51,644 nt of DNA from assembly GCA_947624865.1 (NCBI GenBank), contig CANQMH010000003.1:1-51644 (forward strand). Direction: 5' to 3'. Positions within the stretch are counted from its first letter, which is position 1. Each line of letters starts with the position of its first letter. Made by a program: the position numbers and the translations under genes. Shown here in pieces: positions 17,572-26,063 of this stretch. A model generated the notes under the pieces. The model was given only the letters and a program-made list of their open reading frames with translations. It searched no databases and was not told where the DNA came from. This DNA is from an uncultured Clostridia bacterium. Lineage in GTDB: Bacteria; Bacillota; Clostridia; Oscillospirales; Acutalibacteraceae.

Positions 17572-17832
17572 ATGCCTTTATGGGGAATAGGTTTAATATT
17601 ATTTTCAGCATTTATAATTTTTGCCGTTATACATTATGCAGGAAAAAACAAGCGGCCGTTTAAACGGTCGCTTATATCGCTTTGTTTTGGAGCATTAACT
17701 TTGCTTGCGGTAAATCTTACCGGAGGCATAACCGGGGTATATCTTCCTGTGAGTCTGCTGTCAATACTCGTGTCGTTAATCGGTGGAGTACCCGGAGTAA
17801 CACTTATGCTGGCTCTGAATTTATATTTTTAA
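17572..17832 (+). CDS. bofA: BofA-family pro-sigma-K processing inhibitor-like protein
   Basis: This 86-residue protein has three hydrophobic segments. It ends in the BofA-type signature LTGGITGVYLPVSLLSILVS followed by a GGVPGVTLML segment. In Bacillus, BofA restrains the SpoIVFB protease until the SpoIVB signal arrives. The ATG at 17572 has a GGAG Shine-Dalgarno 9 nt upstream and is preferred over the TTG at 17563. A terminator lies immediately upstream, so expression needs read-through or a promoter I did not identify. The stop abuts that of the convergent DUF4364 gene. Confidence 0.8.
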   Translation: MPLWGIGLILFSAFIIFAVIHYAGKNKRPFKRSLISLCFGALTLLAVNLTGGITGVYLPVSLLSILVSLIGGVPGVTLMLALNLYF

Positions 17833-18435
17833 TTAAAGCACGCTGTATAGCTCTTCGAGCGCTTCTCCCACATTGTCCTTATCCTTTGTCATAAGTGCAA
17901 GCATAACCTTGTAAACGGTTGACGGACTGTCATAAAAATTCTTTTTTATAAGCATAGCCTGTTCAAAGCTTGGCGCATACAAAGTAAATGAAAGCAAGTC
18001 GGTTTCGCCGCCTGAAATTCTGCAAAATACGTTAAAGCCGTTGTCTGTTTTGTTAATCTCAACCGAGTTTTCACGCTCGGTTTTTTTCTCTGCAAGAAGC
18101 TTTACCGCGCAGGCATATGCTTTTTCTTTTACGGTGTAAGCAAGAGTGGTTTCAAGTTGATTAGCAATCATTTTACCGTTATCTGTCAGTTTATATGTCA
18201 TTACGCCGTCAACACATTCGCTTTCGGCAAGGTTTCCGTTTACAATCAAGTCATCAAAAGATGAGCTTGTTTCAAAATAATTGGCAAGACCTTGTTTCAG
18301 TATTGACTGAATAATTAAATCTTTGTCCATATTTTCCTTAACGGAATTAAAAAGATAACAAATCAGTGTTCTAATTTCATTTTTGCTTCTCATTCCGCCC
18401 GGAACTATGCCCTCGTCAAATGTATCAAAAGCCAT
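17833..18435 (-). CDS. DUF4364 family protein (winged-helix-like)
   Basis: This 200-residue protein has an N-terminal winged-helix-like region: NEIRTLICYLFNSV, a helix-turn near LIIQSILKQGLANYFETSS, and DGVMTYKLTDNGKMIANQL as the wing. A C-terminal alpha/beta part of about 100 residues contains FCRISGGETDLLSFTLYAP. This matches the clostridial DUF4364 layout, and a transcriptional-regulator role is plausible but unproven. The minus-strand ATG has an AGGTGAT Shine-Dalgarno. Its stop codon directly abuts the bofA stop on the other strand with no room for a terminator. Confidence 0.8.
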   Translation of the reverse strand: MAFDTFDEGIVPGGMRSKNEIRTLICYLFNSVKENMDKDLIIQSILKQGLANYFETSSSFDDLIVNGNLAESECVDGVMTYKLTDNGKMIANQLETTLAYTVKEKAYACAVKLLAEKKTERENSVEINKTDNGFNVFCRISGGETDLLSFTLYAPSFEQAMLIKKNFYDSPSTVYKVMLALMTKDKDNVGEALEELYSVL

Positions 18436-18511
18436 AAAATCACCTGCCGTTTAATATTATTTATATTATAGCACATAATAAATAAAATGTGTAGATTATT
18501 ATATAAATAAA

Positions 18512-18540
18512 TTGACTATTAAGTCTTATTATGATAGAAT
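18512..18540 (+). promoter_or_regulatory. Promoter of the NfeD-SPFH operon
   Basis: TTGACT (18512-18517), a 17-bp spacer and TAGAAT (18535-18540). The GAAAGGGG Shine-Dalgarno and the ATG at 18564 follow closely. Confidence 0.65.
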
Positions 18541-18563
18541 TAAACGAAGAAAGGGGATAGAAT

Positions 18564-19001
18564 ATGGAGCAATATATGCCGTTTATTTGGATAGGATTTG
18601 CAATAATTATGGCGGTATGCGAAGCATTCACGACACAGCTTGTTTCAATATGGTTCGTGTTCGGTTCGATATGCGCCGCGATTACAACAATTTTCACTCC
18701 GTCAATACCGATTCAGTCAGCGGTGTTCCTTTTGGTTTCTCTTATTGCATTGATAATTACCAGACCGCTGGTAAGAAGATTTAAGAAAAAAAGAACAAAT
18801 ATAAGCACTAATGCTGACAGATTAATTGGGAAGACAGGAGTTCTTTTGACTGATATTTCAGATCCTCAGTCGGTCGGTCAGGTTAGAGTTGAGGGTGAGA
18901 TCTGGACTGCAAAATCGGACTTTACACCGATTGAAAAGGACAGCAAAGTAACAGTGCTTGCAATTGAGGGCGTAAAGCTCATTGTTAAGCCGATACAATA
19001 A
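18564..19001 (+). CDS. NfeD-like membrane protein with OB-fold domain
   Basis: This 145-residue protein has two or three membrane helices (about 5-70) followed by a cytosolic OB-fold domain (85-145) with LIGKTGVLLTD, GQVRVEGEIWTAKS and VTVLAIEGVKLIVKP, which are NfeD C-terminal signatures. NfeD proteins are the genetic and physical partners of SPFH proteins, and an SPFH gene follows after 18 nt. The pair likely organises membrane microdomains. This is the short form lacking the ClpP-like protease domain. Confidence 0.9.
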   Translation: MEQYMPFIWIGFAIIMAVCEAFTTQLVSIWFVFGSICAAITTIFTPSIPIQSAVFLLVSLIALIITRPLVRRFKKKRTNISTNADRLIGKTGVLLTDISDPQSVGQVRVEGEIWTAKSDFTPIEKDSKVTVLAIEGVKLIVKPIQ

Positions 19002-19019
19002 ATTTAGGAGGAGTTAATA

Positions 19020-19940
19020 ATGGAAGGAATTATTGGTTTTGTTATACTCGCAATAATTATTTTTATATTTTTAATCATCATCATAAGCAACGTAAAAATC
19101 GTTCCGCAGGCTCATGCATACGTATTGGAGCGTCTGGGAGCATATTATGCCACATGGGATACTGGACTTCACATAAAAATCCCGTTTATTGATAAGATTT
19201 CAAAAAAGGTATCGTTAAAGGAGCAGGTTGTTGATTTTCCGCCTCAGCCTGTTATCACTCGCGATAATGTTACAATGCAGATAGATACTGTAGTTTACTT
19301 TGAAATTACAGATCCGAAGCTTTATTGCTATGGCGTTGAGCGTCCGCTGAGCGCCATTGAAAATCTTACCGCAACAACTTTGCGTAATATAATCGGTGAC
19401 CTTGAGCTTGATAATACGCTTACGTCAAGAGATACAATTAACGACAAAATCAGAATTATTCTTGACGAAGCAACAGACGCTTGGGGTATTAAGGTTATTC
19501 GTGTTGAACTGAAGAATATTCTTCCTCCGCGTGAAATCCAGGACGCAATGGAAAAGCAGATGAAGGCTGAGCGTGAACGCCGTGCAAGAATTCTTGACGC
19601 AGAGGGTGAAAAAAGAAGCCAGATTCTTGTTGCAGAGGGTATGAAAGAGTCAGCTATTCTTAAAGCAGACGCAGTTAAAGAGCAAAAAATCAGAGAGGCG
19701 CAGGGTGAAGCAGAGGCTATTCTCACAGTACAAAAGGCTAATGCTGATGCTCTCAGAATGTTAAACGAAGCGGCTCCGACCGACCGTATTATTCAGCTTA
19801 AATCGCTTGAGGCGTTTGGCAAGGCGGCTGACGGAAAGGCTACAAAAATAATAATTCCGTCAGATATTCAGGGACTTGCAGGCAATGTTACGGCTATTAA
19901 GGAGCTTTGGAATGATAGCGTTTCAAAAGAACAGTCATGA
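19020..19940 (+). CDS. SPFH/band 7 (stomatin-like) protein
   Basis: This 306-residue protein has an N-terminal membrane helix (about 5-25), an SPFH domain (25-190) with VPQAHAYVLERLG, GLHIKIPFIDKI and LRNIIGDLELDNTLTSRD, and a long charged coiled coil (185-255). A conserved C-terminal segment ends the protein. It is typical of bacterial stomatin/QmcA-type scaffolds that oligomerise at the membrane. A GGAGG Shine-Dalgarno precedes the ATG. It is co-transcribed with the NfeD gene and followed by a terminator. Confidence 0.93.
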   Translation: MEGIIGFVILAIIIFIFLIIIISNVKIVPQAHAYVLERLGAYYATWDTGLHIKIPFIDKISKKVSLKEQVVDFPPQPVITRDNVTMQIDTVVYFEITDPKLYCYGVERPLSAIENLTATTLRNIIGDLELDNTLTSRDTINDKIRIILDEATDAWGIKVIRVELKNILPPREIQDAMEKQMKAERERRARILDAEGEKRSQILVAEGMKESAILKADAVKEQKIREAQGEAEAILTVQKANADALRMLNEAAPTDRIIQLKSLEAFGKAADGKATKIIIPSDIQGLAGNVTAIKELWNDSVSKEQS

Positions 19941-19958
19941 TATAGATATTAAAATACA

Positions 19959-19985
19959 GGCGCAGTTTATTTAACTGCGCCTTAG
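19959..19985 (+). terminator. Terminator after the SPFH gene
   Basis: GGCGCAGTT (19959-19967) pairs with AACTGCGCC (19973-19981) around a 5-nt loop. The following T-tract is weak. Confidence 0.7.
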
Positions 19986-20030
19986 AATTTTTAATTAAGC
20001 AGATAAGTGAAATTGTTTAAGGGGTATAAA

Positions 20031-21521
20031 ATGTTGATTCTGGACTTGCTTTGGTATTTTGTGATTTTTTCGTTTTTCGGATGGTTGTCAAACGGTATCC
20101 GCACACTTTTTGCGGAGAAAAAGTTTTATAATAAAGGTCTGCTTACTTCTCCGTTTTGTCCGTCCTACGGTTTTTGTTCCGTAATATGCTATCTTGTATT
20201 AAATCCTTTTACTTCCAATAAATTAATACTTTTTTTCGGAAGCAGTATTTTGCTGTCGTTTCTTGTAGTAATCATAGGTTATATAACTAAAAAATTGCTT
20301 GGATTCAAACCTTGGGATTTTTCAGATATGAAACTTAATATAAGCAGTTACATCACCTTGCCGTATGCTTTGTTTTTGGGATTGCTTGGACTTATACTGG
20401 TAGGCGTGCTTATTCCTGTACTTAACACAGTAATTGAGCTTATTCCGTTCACCGTAAATCTGATTGTTGTTCTTTCTATTTGCGCAGTAATATTGATTGA
20501 CTATGTTTTTGCAATTATTACTACTCTTAAATTACAGCGAAAAATCAAAAAGCTAAACGGAGTTTCAAGCTTGTTGGGAAGCGATGTTCCACAGGAAAAG
20601 ATTGAAGAACTTGAGAAAAACTACAATAAACTTTTTACAGAAAGTATATTAAGAAAAAGATTGGCGTCCGCATTTCCCGATTTGAAAAAGACAGCTTATG
20701 TAAAACAGATAGCCGCAAAAATTGAGGAAATCAAAGCTGATAATATGAAAGAATACACACTGGTGTATGAAAACAAGGACGAAAAGCCTTTTGCGTTTGG
20801 TTTTTGCTTTACAAAACTCTTTTACCTCTTTGTAATAGGTTCTTTTTTGGGAACAATTTTTGAAACTATATGGGCACTGCTCACCGAAGGACAGTTTGAA
20901 ATCCGCGTAGGAATGGTCTACGGTCCGTTCATTCCCGTTTACGGAGGAGGAGCCTGCTTTCTTACCGCGGTGCTTTACAAGCTTTATAAGCTGAGCGATA
21001 CAATGATTTTTGTAATAAGCGCAGTTGTAGGCGCGGGATTTGAATATTTTTGCTCGTGGTTTCAGGAAACGCTTTTCGGAACTGTCTCGTGGGACTACAG
21101 TGACACGCCTTTCAATCTTGACGGCAGAACAAACCTGATGTATGCTCTCATATGGGGATTTCTCGGACTTGTCTGGGTGCGCTATCTCTACCCGTGGGCG
21201 TCAAAGCTCATTGAAAAAATGCCAAAACGTGCCGGTTCAATAATTACAACATTTCTCATAATTTTTATGGTTTTCAACGCGTTTATGTCGGTATGCGCAA
21301 CATACAGATGGACAAAGCGCGATGCAGGAATACCTGCCTCAAGCAATTTTGAAAAATATCTTGACAAAGCATTTGATGATGAACATATGAATTTCCTGTT
21401 TCCTAATATGAAAGATGCTGATGAAACAGGAGTAACAACAAATGGAACAATATCATCTGAACGTCCGTATTTAGATGTAACTGCGACGCCTGATGAAACC
21501 GTAGCTCATACAGACAAATAA
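20031..21521 (+). CDS. Duplicated CmpB-type (putative ABC transporter type IV) membrane protein
   Basis: This 496-residue protein starts at the ATG at 20031 (AAGGGG Shine-Dalgarno); a GTG at 20007 is a weaker alternative. It contains two homologous halves. The first (about 1-170) has FFGWLSNGIRTLFAEKKFYN and GLLTSPFCPSYGF. The second (about 265-420) has FLGTIFETIWALLTEGQFEI, YGPFIPVYGGGA and WDYSDTPFNLDGRTNLMYA, which is the full CmpB signature. A charged coiled region (170-260) links them. Members of this family usually have one such unit, so this is a fusion or duplication. Function is unproven despite the ABC name; no ATPase gene is adjacent. The Asp/Thr-rich tail is probably extramembranous. 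Confidence 0.75.
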   Translation: MLILDLLWYFVIFSFFGWLSNGIRTLFAEKKFYNKGLLTSPFCPSYGFCSVICYLVLNPFTSNKLILFFGSSILLSFLVVIIGYITKKLLGFKPWDFSDMKLNISSYITLPYALFLGLLGLILVGVLIPVLNTVIELIPFTVNLIVVLSICAVILIDYVFAIITTLKLQRKIKKLNGVSSLLGSDVPQEKIEELEKNYNKLFTESILRKRLASAFPDLKKTAYVKQIAAKIEEIKADNMKEYTLVYENKDEKPFAFGFCFTKLFYLFVIGSFLGTIFETIWALLTEGQFEIRVGMVYGPFIPVYGGGACFLTAVLYKLYKLSDTMIFVISAVVGAGFEYFCSWFQETLFGTVSWDYSDTPFNLDGRTNLMYALIWGFLGLVWVRYLYPWASKLIEKMPKRAGSIITTFLIIFMVFNAFMSVCATYRWTKRDAGIPASSNFEKYLDKAFDDEHMNFLFPNMKDADETGVTTNGTISSERPYLDVTATPDETVAHTDK

Positions 21522-21582
21522 AGTTATTGAGAATTTAACTTTTTGCGGATATTTCATATTTTAAAATAATTATCGTATTCTA

Positions 21583-21611
21583 TTGAATTTTATCAGTTTA
21601 TTTTATATAAT
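21583..21611 (+). promoter_or_regulatory. Promoter of the purE operon
   Basis: TTGAAT (21583-21588), a 17-bp spacer and TATAAT (21606-21611). Initiation near 21618 gives a leader of about 64 nt containing GGGCGC (21635-21640) that can pair with GCGCTC (21659-21664). No purine riboswitch core was seen. Confidence 0.7.
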
Positions 21612-21681
21612 ATATAAGTTAAGAATTATAATTTGGGCGCATCCGAAAAGTATATGACGCGCTCTGGATAAGGAGCAGATT

Positions 21682-22179
21682 ATGAAGAAAGTTGCAATAA
21701 TAATGGGTTCGGACAGTGATTTTCCCGTAGTTTCAAAGGCTGTCAAAAAGCTAAAGGAATTTGGCGTTGGGTACGAAGTACACGTTATGAGCGCACACAG
21801 AACTCCCGACGCGGCAATTGAATTCTCGGCAAATGCAAAGAAAAACGGATTCGGAGTAATTATTGCAGCAGCCGGTATGGCGGCTCATCTTGCAGGTGTG
21901 CTTGCGGCAAAAACCACGCTTCCGGTAATCGGGATCCCCTGCAAATCGGCACAGCTTGACGGAATGGACGCACTTCTTGCCACAGTCATGATGCCAACAG
22001 GTATTCCGGTTGCGACCGTTGCAGTTGACGGCGCGGCAAATGCGGCAATTTTGGCAGTTGAAATTCTTGCACTTTCAGACGATACGCTTGCTCAGAAGCT
22101 TGAAGATATGAAATCGGATATGGAAAAAGGCGTTGCCGAAAAAGATAAGGCAATGCAGATTAAGGTGGCAGAGCTTTGA
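21682..22179 (+). CDS. purE: N5-carboxyaminoimidazole ribonucleotide mutase (class I PurE)
   Basis: This 165-residue enzyme converts N5-CAIR to CAIR in purine synthesis. GSDSDFPVV (about 9-17), the SAHRTPD motif, [14 protein letters not shown] and [14 protein letters not shown] are class I PurE signatures. Class I enzymes normally work with PurK, which is not in this window. The Shine-Dalgarno is AAGGAG. It is the first gene of a seven-gene purine operon, and its stop overlaps the TTG start of purF. Confidence 0.95.
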   Translation: MKKVAIIMGSDSDFPVVSKAVKKLKEFGVGYEVHVMSAHRTPDAAIEFSANAKKNGFGVIIAAAGMAAHLAGVLAAKTTLPVIGIPCKSAQLDGMDALLATVMMPTGIPVATVAVDGAANAAILAVEILALSDDTLAQKLEDMKSDMEKGVAEKDKAMQIKVAEL

Positions 22180-23630
22180 TTAAAAATTATGTTGACATAG
22201 ATGCTAAACTTGATAAAGTGAACGATGAATGCGGAGTTTTCGGCGTTTACAGAAATGACGACGACTTGGATAGCGTTCAGCTTACAAATGATGCTCTTTT
22301 CGGTTTGCAGCACAGAGGACAGGAAAGCGCGGGCATAACCGTAAATGCTGACGGTGAGTTTTTAACCGTAAAAGAGCTTGGAATGGTATCTGAGGTTTTT
22401 AATGAAAAATCTCTGTCCAGACTCAAAAACGGCAAAATAGCCGTGGGTCACGTAAGATATACTTCAAGCGAAAGTCTTGACCGCGCTTCCAATCAGCCTC
22501 TTGTACTCCGTTACAAAGAGGGGTCAATTGCAATTGCGAGCAACGGCTCAATAACAAATTTTCCTGAAATCCGAAAAGAGCTTGAACGCGGCGGAGCAAT
22601 CTTTCAGTCAAACTCAAATGCTGAATTAATGGGATATGTAATAGCAACCGAAAGATGCTCGACAGATAATCTTGAGGATGCTGTTTTAAATTCAATGGAA
22701 AAGCTCAAAGGAGCGTATTCTACCGTGATATGCGCTCCATCGCGTCTTATTGGCTTTCGTGATATGTACGGATTTCGTCCGCTTTGCATAGGAAAAATCA
22801 AAAACAGTTATGTTATTTCTTCTGAAAGCTGTGTAATAGAAAGTATCGGCGGAGAATTTATCCGCGATGTTGAACCGGGGGAAATGATAGTTATTGATGA
22901 AACCGGATTTCACAGCTACAAATCAAAAACAACGGCAGACAAAACATCTTTCTGTATTTTTGAATATGTTTATGTTGCACGTCCCGACAGCGTAGTAAAC
23001 GGCGTAAGCGTTCATCAGGCACGTTTTAAGGCGGGTGAACTGCTTTATAAGGAATTTCCTATTGAAGCCGATATGGTTTGCGGAATTCCCGATTCGGGTC
23101 TTGTTGCGGCCGAAGGATATGCAAAAGCCTCAGGAATTCCGTATGGCACAGGGTTTGTCAAGAATAAATACATAGGAAGAACTGTCGGTACAGGCAAAGA
23201 TAAGATGGCGCGTTTGCTTAAAACACGCCTTACGGCACTTAAATCTAATGTAAATGGAAAGCGTGTTGTCATTATAGACGACTCAATTATGCGGGGCGAT
23301 ACCTCAAGGCATATCATAAAGTTAATGCGTAATGCAGGTGCAAAAGAGGTACATATGCTCATAAGCTCTCCGCCTTTTGTATGTCCATGCTATTTTGGAA
23401 TTGATATTCACGACAAAGAAAGCCTTATTGCAAATAAGATGAGCGTTGATGAAATAAGAGAAACAATAGGCGCAGATTCTCTCGGCTATTTAAGTCTTGA
23501 AAGCGTAAGAAAAATAGCGGAAGGCGCAGACATAGATTTATGTGACGGATGCTTCAGCGGAAATTATAATGCTGAAATTCCGAGAGAAATATTTGTAGAT
23601 AAGTATGCTAAGAAAATAAATAAAAAATAA
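22176..23630 (+). CDS. purF: Amidophosphoribosyltransferase, copy 1
   Basis: This 484-residue enzyme commits PRPP to purine synthesis using glutamine. The TTG start overlaps the purE stop (Shine-Dalgarno AAGGTGG). An 18-residue propeptide precedes the catalytic Cys19 (DE|CGVFG), as in Bacillus-type enzymes. GLQHRGQESAGI and VGHVRYTSS belong to the glutaminase domain; VVIIDDSIMRGDTS is the PRPP loop. Cys residues in CIFEYVYVARPDS, PPFVCPCYFG and LCDGCFSGNY fit the [4Fe-4S]-containing type. A second purF begins at 51296. Confidence 0.95.
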   Translation: MIKNYVDIDAKLDKVNDECGVFGVYRNDDDLDSVQLTNDALFGLQHRGQESAGITVNADGEFLTVKELGMVSEVFNEKSLSRLKNGKIAVGHVRYTSSESLDRASNQPLVLRYKEGSIAIASNGSITNFPEIRKELERGGAIFQSNSNAELMGYVIATERCSTDNLEDAVLNSMEKLKGAYSTVICAPSRLIGFRDMYGFRPLCIGKIKNSYVISSESCVIESIGGEFIRDVEPGEMIVIDETGFHSYKSKTTADKTSFCIFEYVYVARPDSVVNGVSVHQARFKAGELLYKEFPIEADMVCGIPDSGLVAAEGYAKASGIPYGTGFVKNKYIGRTVGTGKDKMARLLKTRLTALKSNVNGKRVVIIDDSIMRGDTSRHIIKLMRNAGAKEVHMLISSPPFVCPCYFGIDIHDKESLIANKMSVDEIRETIGADSLGYLSLESVRKIAEGADIDLCDGCFSGNYNAEIPREIFVDKYAKKINKK

Positions 23631-23648
23631 CATAACGGAGTGATTACA

Positions 23649-24683
23649 ATGAACAGCTTTTCAGAAAGTTACAAGGCGGCAGGCGTTGATGTTACAGCAG
23701 GATACAAGGCTGTTGAACTGATGAAAAAACATGTTGCGCGCACCAAAATTGACGGCGTTGTTTCAGGAATCGGAGGCTTTGGAGGTCTTTTCGCACCCAA
23801 TATAAAGGGTATGGAAGAGCCGATCCTGGTAAGCGGTACAGACGGAGTCGGAACAAAGCTCAAACTTGCCTTTCTGCTTGATAAGCACGACACAATAGGT
23901 ATTGACGCGGTTGCAATGTGTGTAAACGACGTTGTATGCTGCGGTGCTCAGCCGTTATTTTTCCTTGACTATATAGCCGTAGGAAAGAATGTACCCGAAA
24001 AGGTCGCTGAAATAGTATCAGGTATTGCTGAGGGATGTGTGCAGTCGGGATGCGCTCTTGTCGGTGGTGAAACAGCTGAAATGCCGGGATTTTATCCTGT
24101 TGACGAATATGATGTTGCAGGTTTCTGCGTAGGTATGGCTGACAAGCCGAAGATGATTGACGGTTCAAAGCTTAAAAGCGGAGATGTGCTTATCGGACTT
24201 CGCTCGTCTGGCGTACACTCCAATGGATTTTCTCTGGTAAGAAAAATATTCGGAATTGATGAAAATACAATTAACGCCGAATATCCCGAACTTGACAAGC
24301 CGCTTGGCGAAACACTGCTCACTCCTACAAAAATATATGTAAAACCGATACTTGCTCTTATGAAAGAGGTTGAAGTGAAAGCTGTTTCTCACATTACGGG
24401 AGGCGGCTTCTATGAAAACATTCCGCGTATGCTCAAAAGCGGTCTTACTGCAAAAATCAATAAAGACGCAGTTCCGGTTCTTCCGATTTTCAAGCTTATG
24501 CAGAGAGTCGGCAATATTCCTGAGCACGATATGTTCAATACGTTTAATATGGGAATAGGAATGATTGCCGCTGTCGCAAAAGAAGATGCAGATAAAGCAA
24601 TTGAGGTTCTCAAAGCAAACGGAGAGGAAGCTGTAATTCTCGGTGAAGTTATTGAAGGCGAAGACGGAGTGATATTTGAATAA
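23649..24683 (+). CDS. purM: Phosphoribosylformylglycinamidine cyclo-ligase (AIR synthetase)
   Basis: This 344-residue ATP-dependent enzyme closes the imidazole ring to make AIR. Motifs are [57 protein letters not shown] and [15 protein letters not shown]. The ATG at 23649 has GGAG 8 nt upstream; a GTG at 23640 is an alternative. It overlaps purN by 1 base (TAATG arrangement), indicating tight coupling. Confidence 0.96.
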   Translation: MNSFSESYKAAGVDVTAGYKAVELMKKHVARTKIDGVVSGIGGFGGLFAPNIKGMEEPILVSGTDGVGTKLKLAFLLDKHDTIGIDAVAMCVNDVVCCGAQPLFFLDYIAVGKNVPEKVAEIVSGIAEGCVQSGCALVGGETAEMPGFYPVDEYDVAGFCVGMADKPKMIDGSKLKSGDVLIGLRSSGVHSNGFSLVRKIFGIDENTINAEYPELDKPLGETLLTPTKIYVKPILALMKEVEVKAVSHITGGGFYENIPRMLKSGLTAKINKDAVPVLPIFKLMQRVGNIPEHDMFNTFNMGIGMIAAVAKEDADKAIEVLKANGEEAVILGEVIEGEDGVIFE

Positions 24684-25309
24684 TGAAAAATATTGCAGTT
24701 CTCGTGTCGGGCGGAGGAACAAATCTTCAGGCGCTTATTGATGCTCAGAACAGGGGAGAGATAAAAAACGGCAAAATCACCTGTGTAATTTCATCAAATC
24801 CAAATGCGTATGCTCTGATACGTGCCGAAAAAAATAACATTCCTGCTGAAATAATAAGGCGCAAAGATTATTCGGAGTTTATCGAATATGACAATGCGCT
24901 TACAGAGCTTTTAAAAAGCAAAAATATTGATGTAGTTGTGCTTGCAGGATTTATGACAATTCTCGGAAAGATTGTTATCAATGCCTTTGAAAACAGAATT
25001 ATCAATATTCATCCTTCGCTTATTCCGTCGTTCTGCGGAGAGGGCTTTTACGGTTTGAAAGTTCACGAAGAAGCTCTTAAAAAAGGCGTAAAGATAACGG
25101 GCGCTACTGCACATTTTGTAAATGAAATATGTGACGGAGGCCCTATAATAATTCAGAAAGCTGTTGAAATTCAAAACGGAGATACTCCTGAGATCCTGCA
25201 AAAAAGAGTAATGGAACAGGCAGAATGGAAAATACTTCCAAAGGCTGTATCGCTGTTTTGCGAAGATAGAATAATAGTAAAAGACAATAAAACCGAAATT
25301 ATTGATTAA
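24683..25309 (+). CDS. purN: Phosphoribosylglycinamide formyltransferase
   Basis: This 208-residue enzyme transfers a formyl group from 10-formyl-THF to GAR. VLVSGGGTNLQALIDA at the N-terminus, IINIHPSLIPSFCG around the catalytic Asn and His, and GATAHFVNEICDGGPIIIQ with the catalytic Asp are complete. It shares its first base with the purM stop. Length is normal. Confidence 0.95.
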   Translation: MKNIAVLVSGGGTNLQALIDAQNRGEIKNGKITCVISSNPNAYALIRAEKNNIPAEIIRRKDYSEFIEYDNALTELLKSKNIDVVVLAGFMTILGKIVINAFENRIINIHPSLIPSFCGEGFYGLKVHEEALKKGVKITGATAHFVNEICDGGPIIIQKAVEIQNGDTPEILQKRVMEQAEWKILPKAVSLFCEDRIIVKDNKTEIID

Positions 25310-25322
25310 ACGGAGGTAAAAT

Positions 25323-26039
25323 ATGAAACCTATTTCTCTTGAAAAAGATATTGCTTCAACAACTTATCCCGGCAGAGGTATTGTAATCGGCAAAAGCGCC
25401 GACGGTACAAAGGCTGTTATTGCTTACTTTATTATGGGAAGAAGCGAAAACAGCAGAAACAGAATTTTTGTTGAAACTGATGACGGTATTAAAACTCAGG
25501 CATTTGACCCGTCAAAGCTTGTTGACCCGTCGCTCATCATCTATGCACCTGTTCGTACTCTCGGCAACAAAACGATCGTTACAAACGGAGACCAGACGGA
25601 TACAATCTATGAGCTTATGAATCAGCAGATGACATTTGAGCAGTCGCTGCGCACACGTGAATTTGAACCCGACGCCCCTAACTATACTCCAAGAATTTCA
25701 GGCATAGTTAAATGCAGCGACGGAAAGATGAACTATGCAATGTCAATTATCAAAAGTGCCGACGGCAATCCTGACTGCTGCGAGAGATATACTTTCACAT
25801 ATGATTCTCCGCTTGCGGGACTCGGCAGATTTATCCACACCTATATGGGTGACGGTAATCCTCTTCCAAGCTTTGAGGGTGAGCCGACTTTGGTTGAAAT
25901 CGGAAATGATGATATTGATACATTTGCTGAAAAAATCTGGAATTCACTCAATGAAGAGAATAAGGTTTCGCTTTTTGTCCGTTACATAGACATTTTAACT
26001 AATAAATCAGATTCAAGAATTATAAATAAAAACAAGTAA
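25323..26039 (+). CDS. purO: IMP cyclohydrolase, archaeal PurO type
   Basis: This 238-residue protein of the PurO/IMP_cyclohyd family performs the last step, closing FAICAR to IMP. Recognisable parts are TTYPGRGIVIGKSADG, AYFIMGRSENSRNR, TNGDQTDTIYE, REFEPDAPNYTPRISG and FTYDSPLAGLGRFIHTY. It lies directly before a stand-alone AICAR transformylase that lacks the usual cyclohydrolase domain, so the two replace bifunctional PurH. A GGAGG Shine-Dalgarno is present. Confidence 0.85.
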   Translation: MKPISLEKDIASTTYPGRGIVIGKSADGTKAVIAYFIMGRSENSRNRIFVETDDGIKTQAFDPSKLVDPSLIIYAPVRTLGNKTIVTNGDQTDTIYELMNQQMTFEQSLRTREFEPDAPNYTPRISGIVKCSDGKMNYAMSIIKSADGNPDCCERYTFTYDSPLAGLGRFIHTYMGDGNPLPSFEGEPTLVEIGNDDIDTFAEKIWNSLNEENKVSLFVRYIDILTNKSDSRIINKNK

Positions 26040-26063
26040 TTTGTACGAAAGGACGATATTCCA

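Noticed and set aside
21540..21681. Purine riboswitch upstream of purE
   Set aside because: The conserved three-way-junction core was searched by eye and not found; only a small hairpin is present.
24165..24722. Minus-strand 185-codon ORF
   Set aside because: It is the complement of purM and the start of purN; its Phe/Cys-rich protein looks like a shadow frame.
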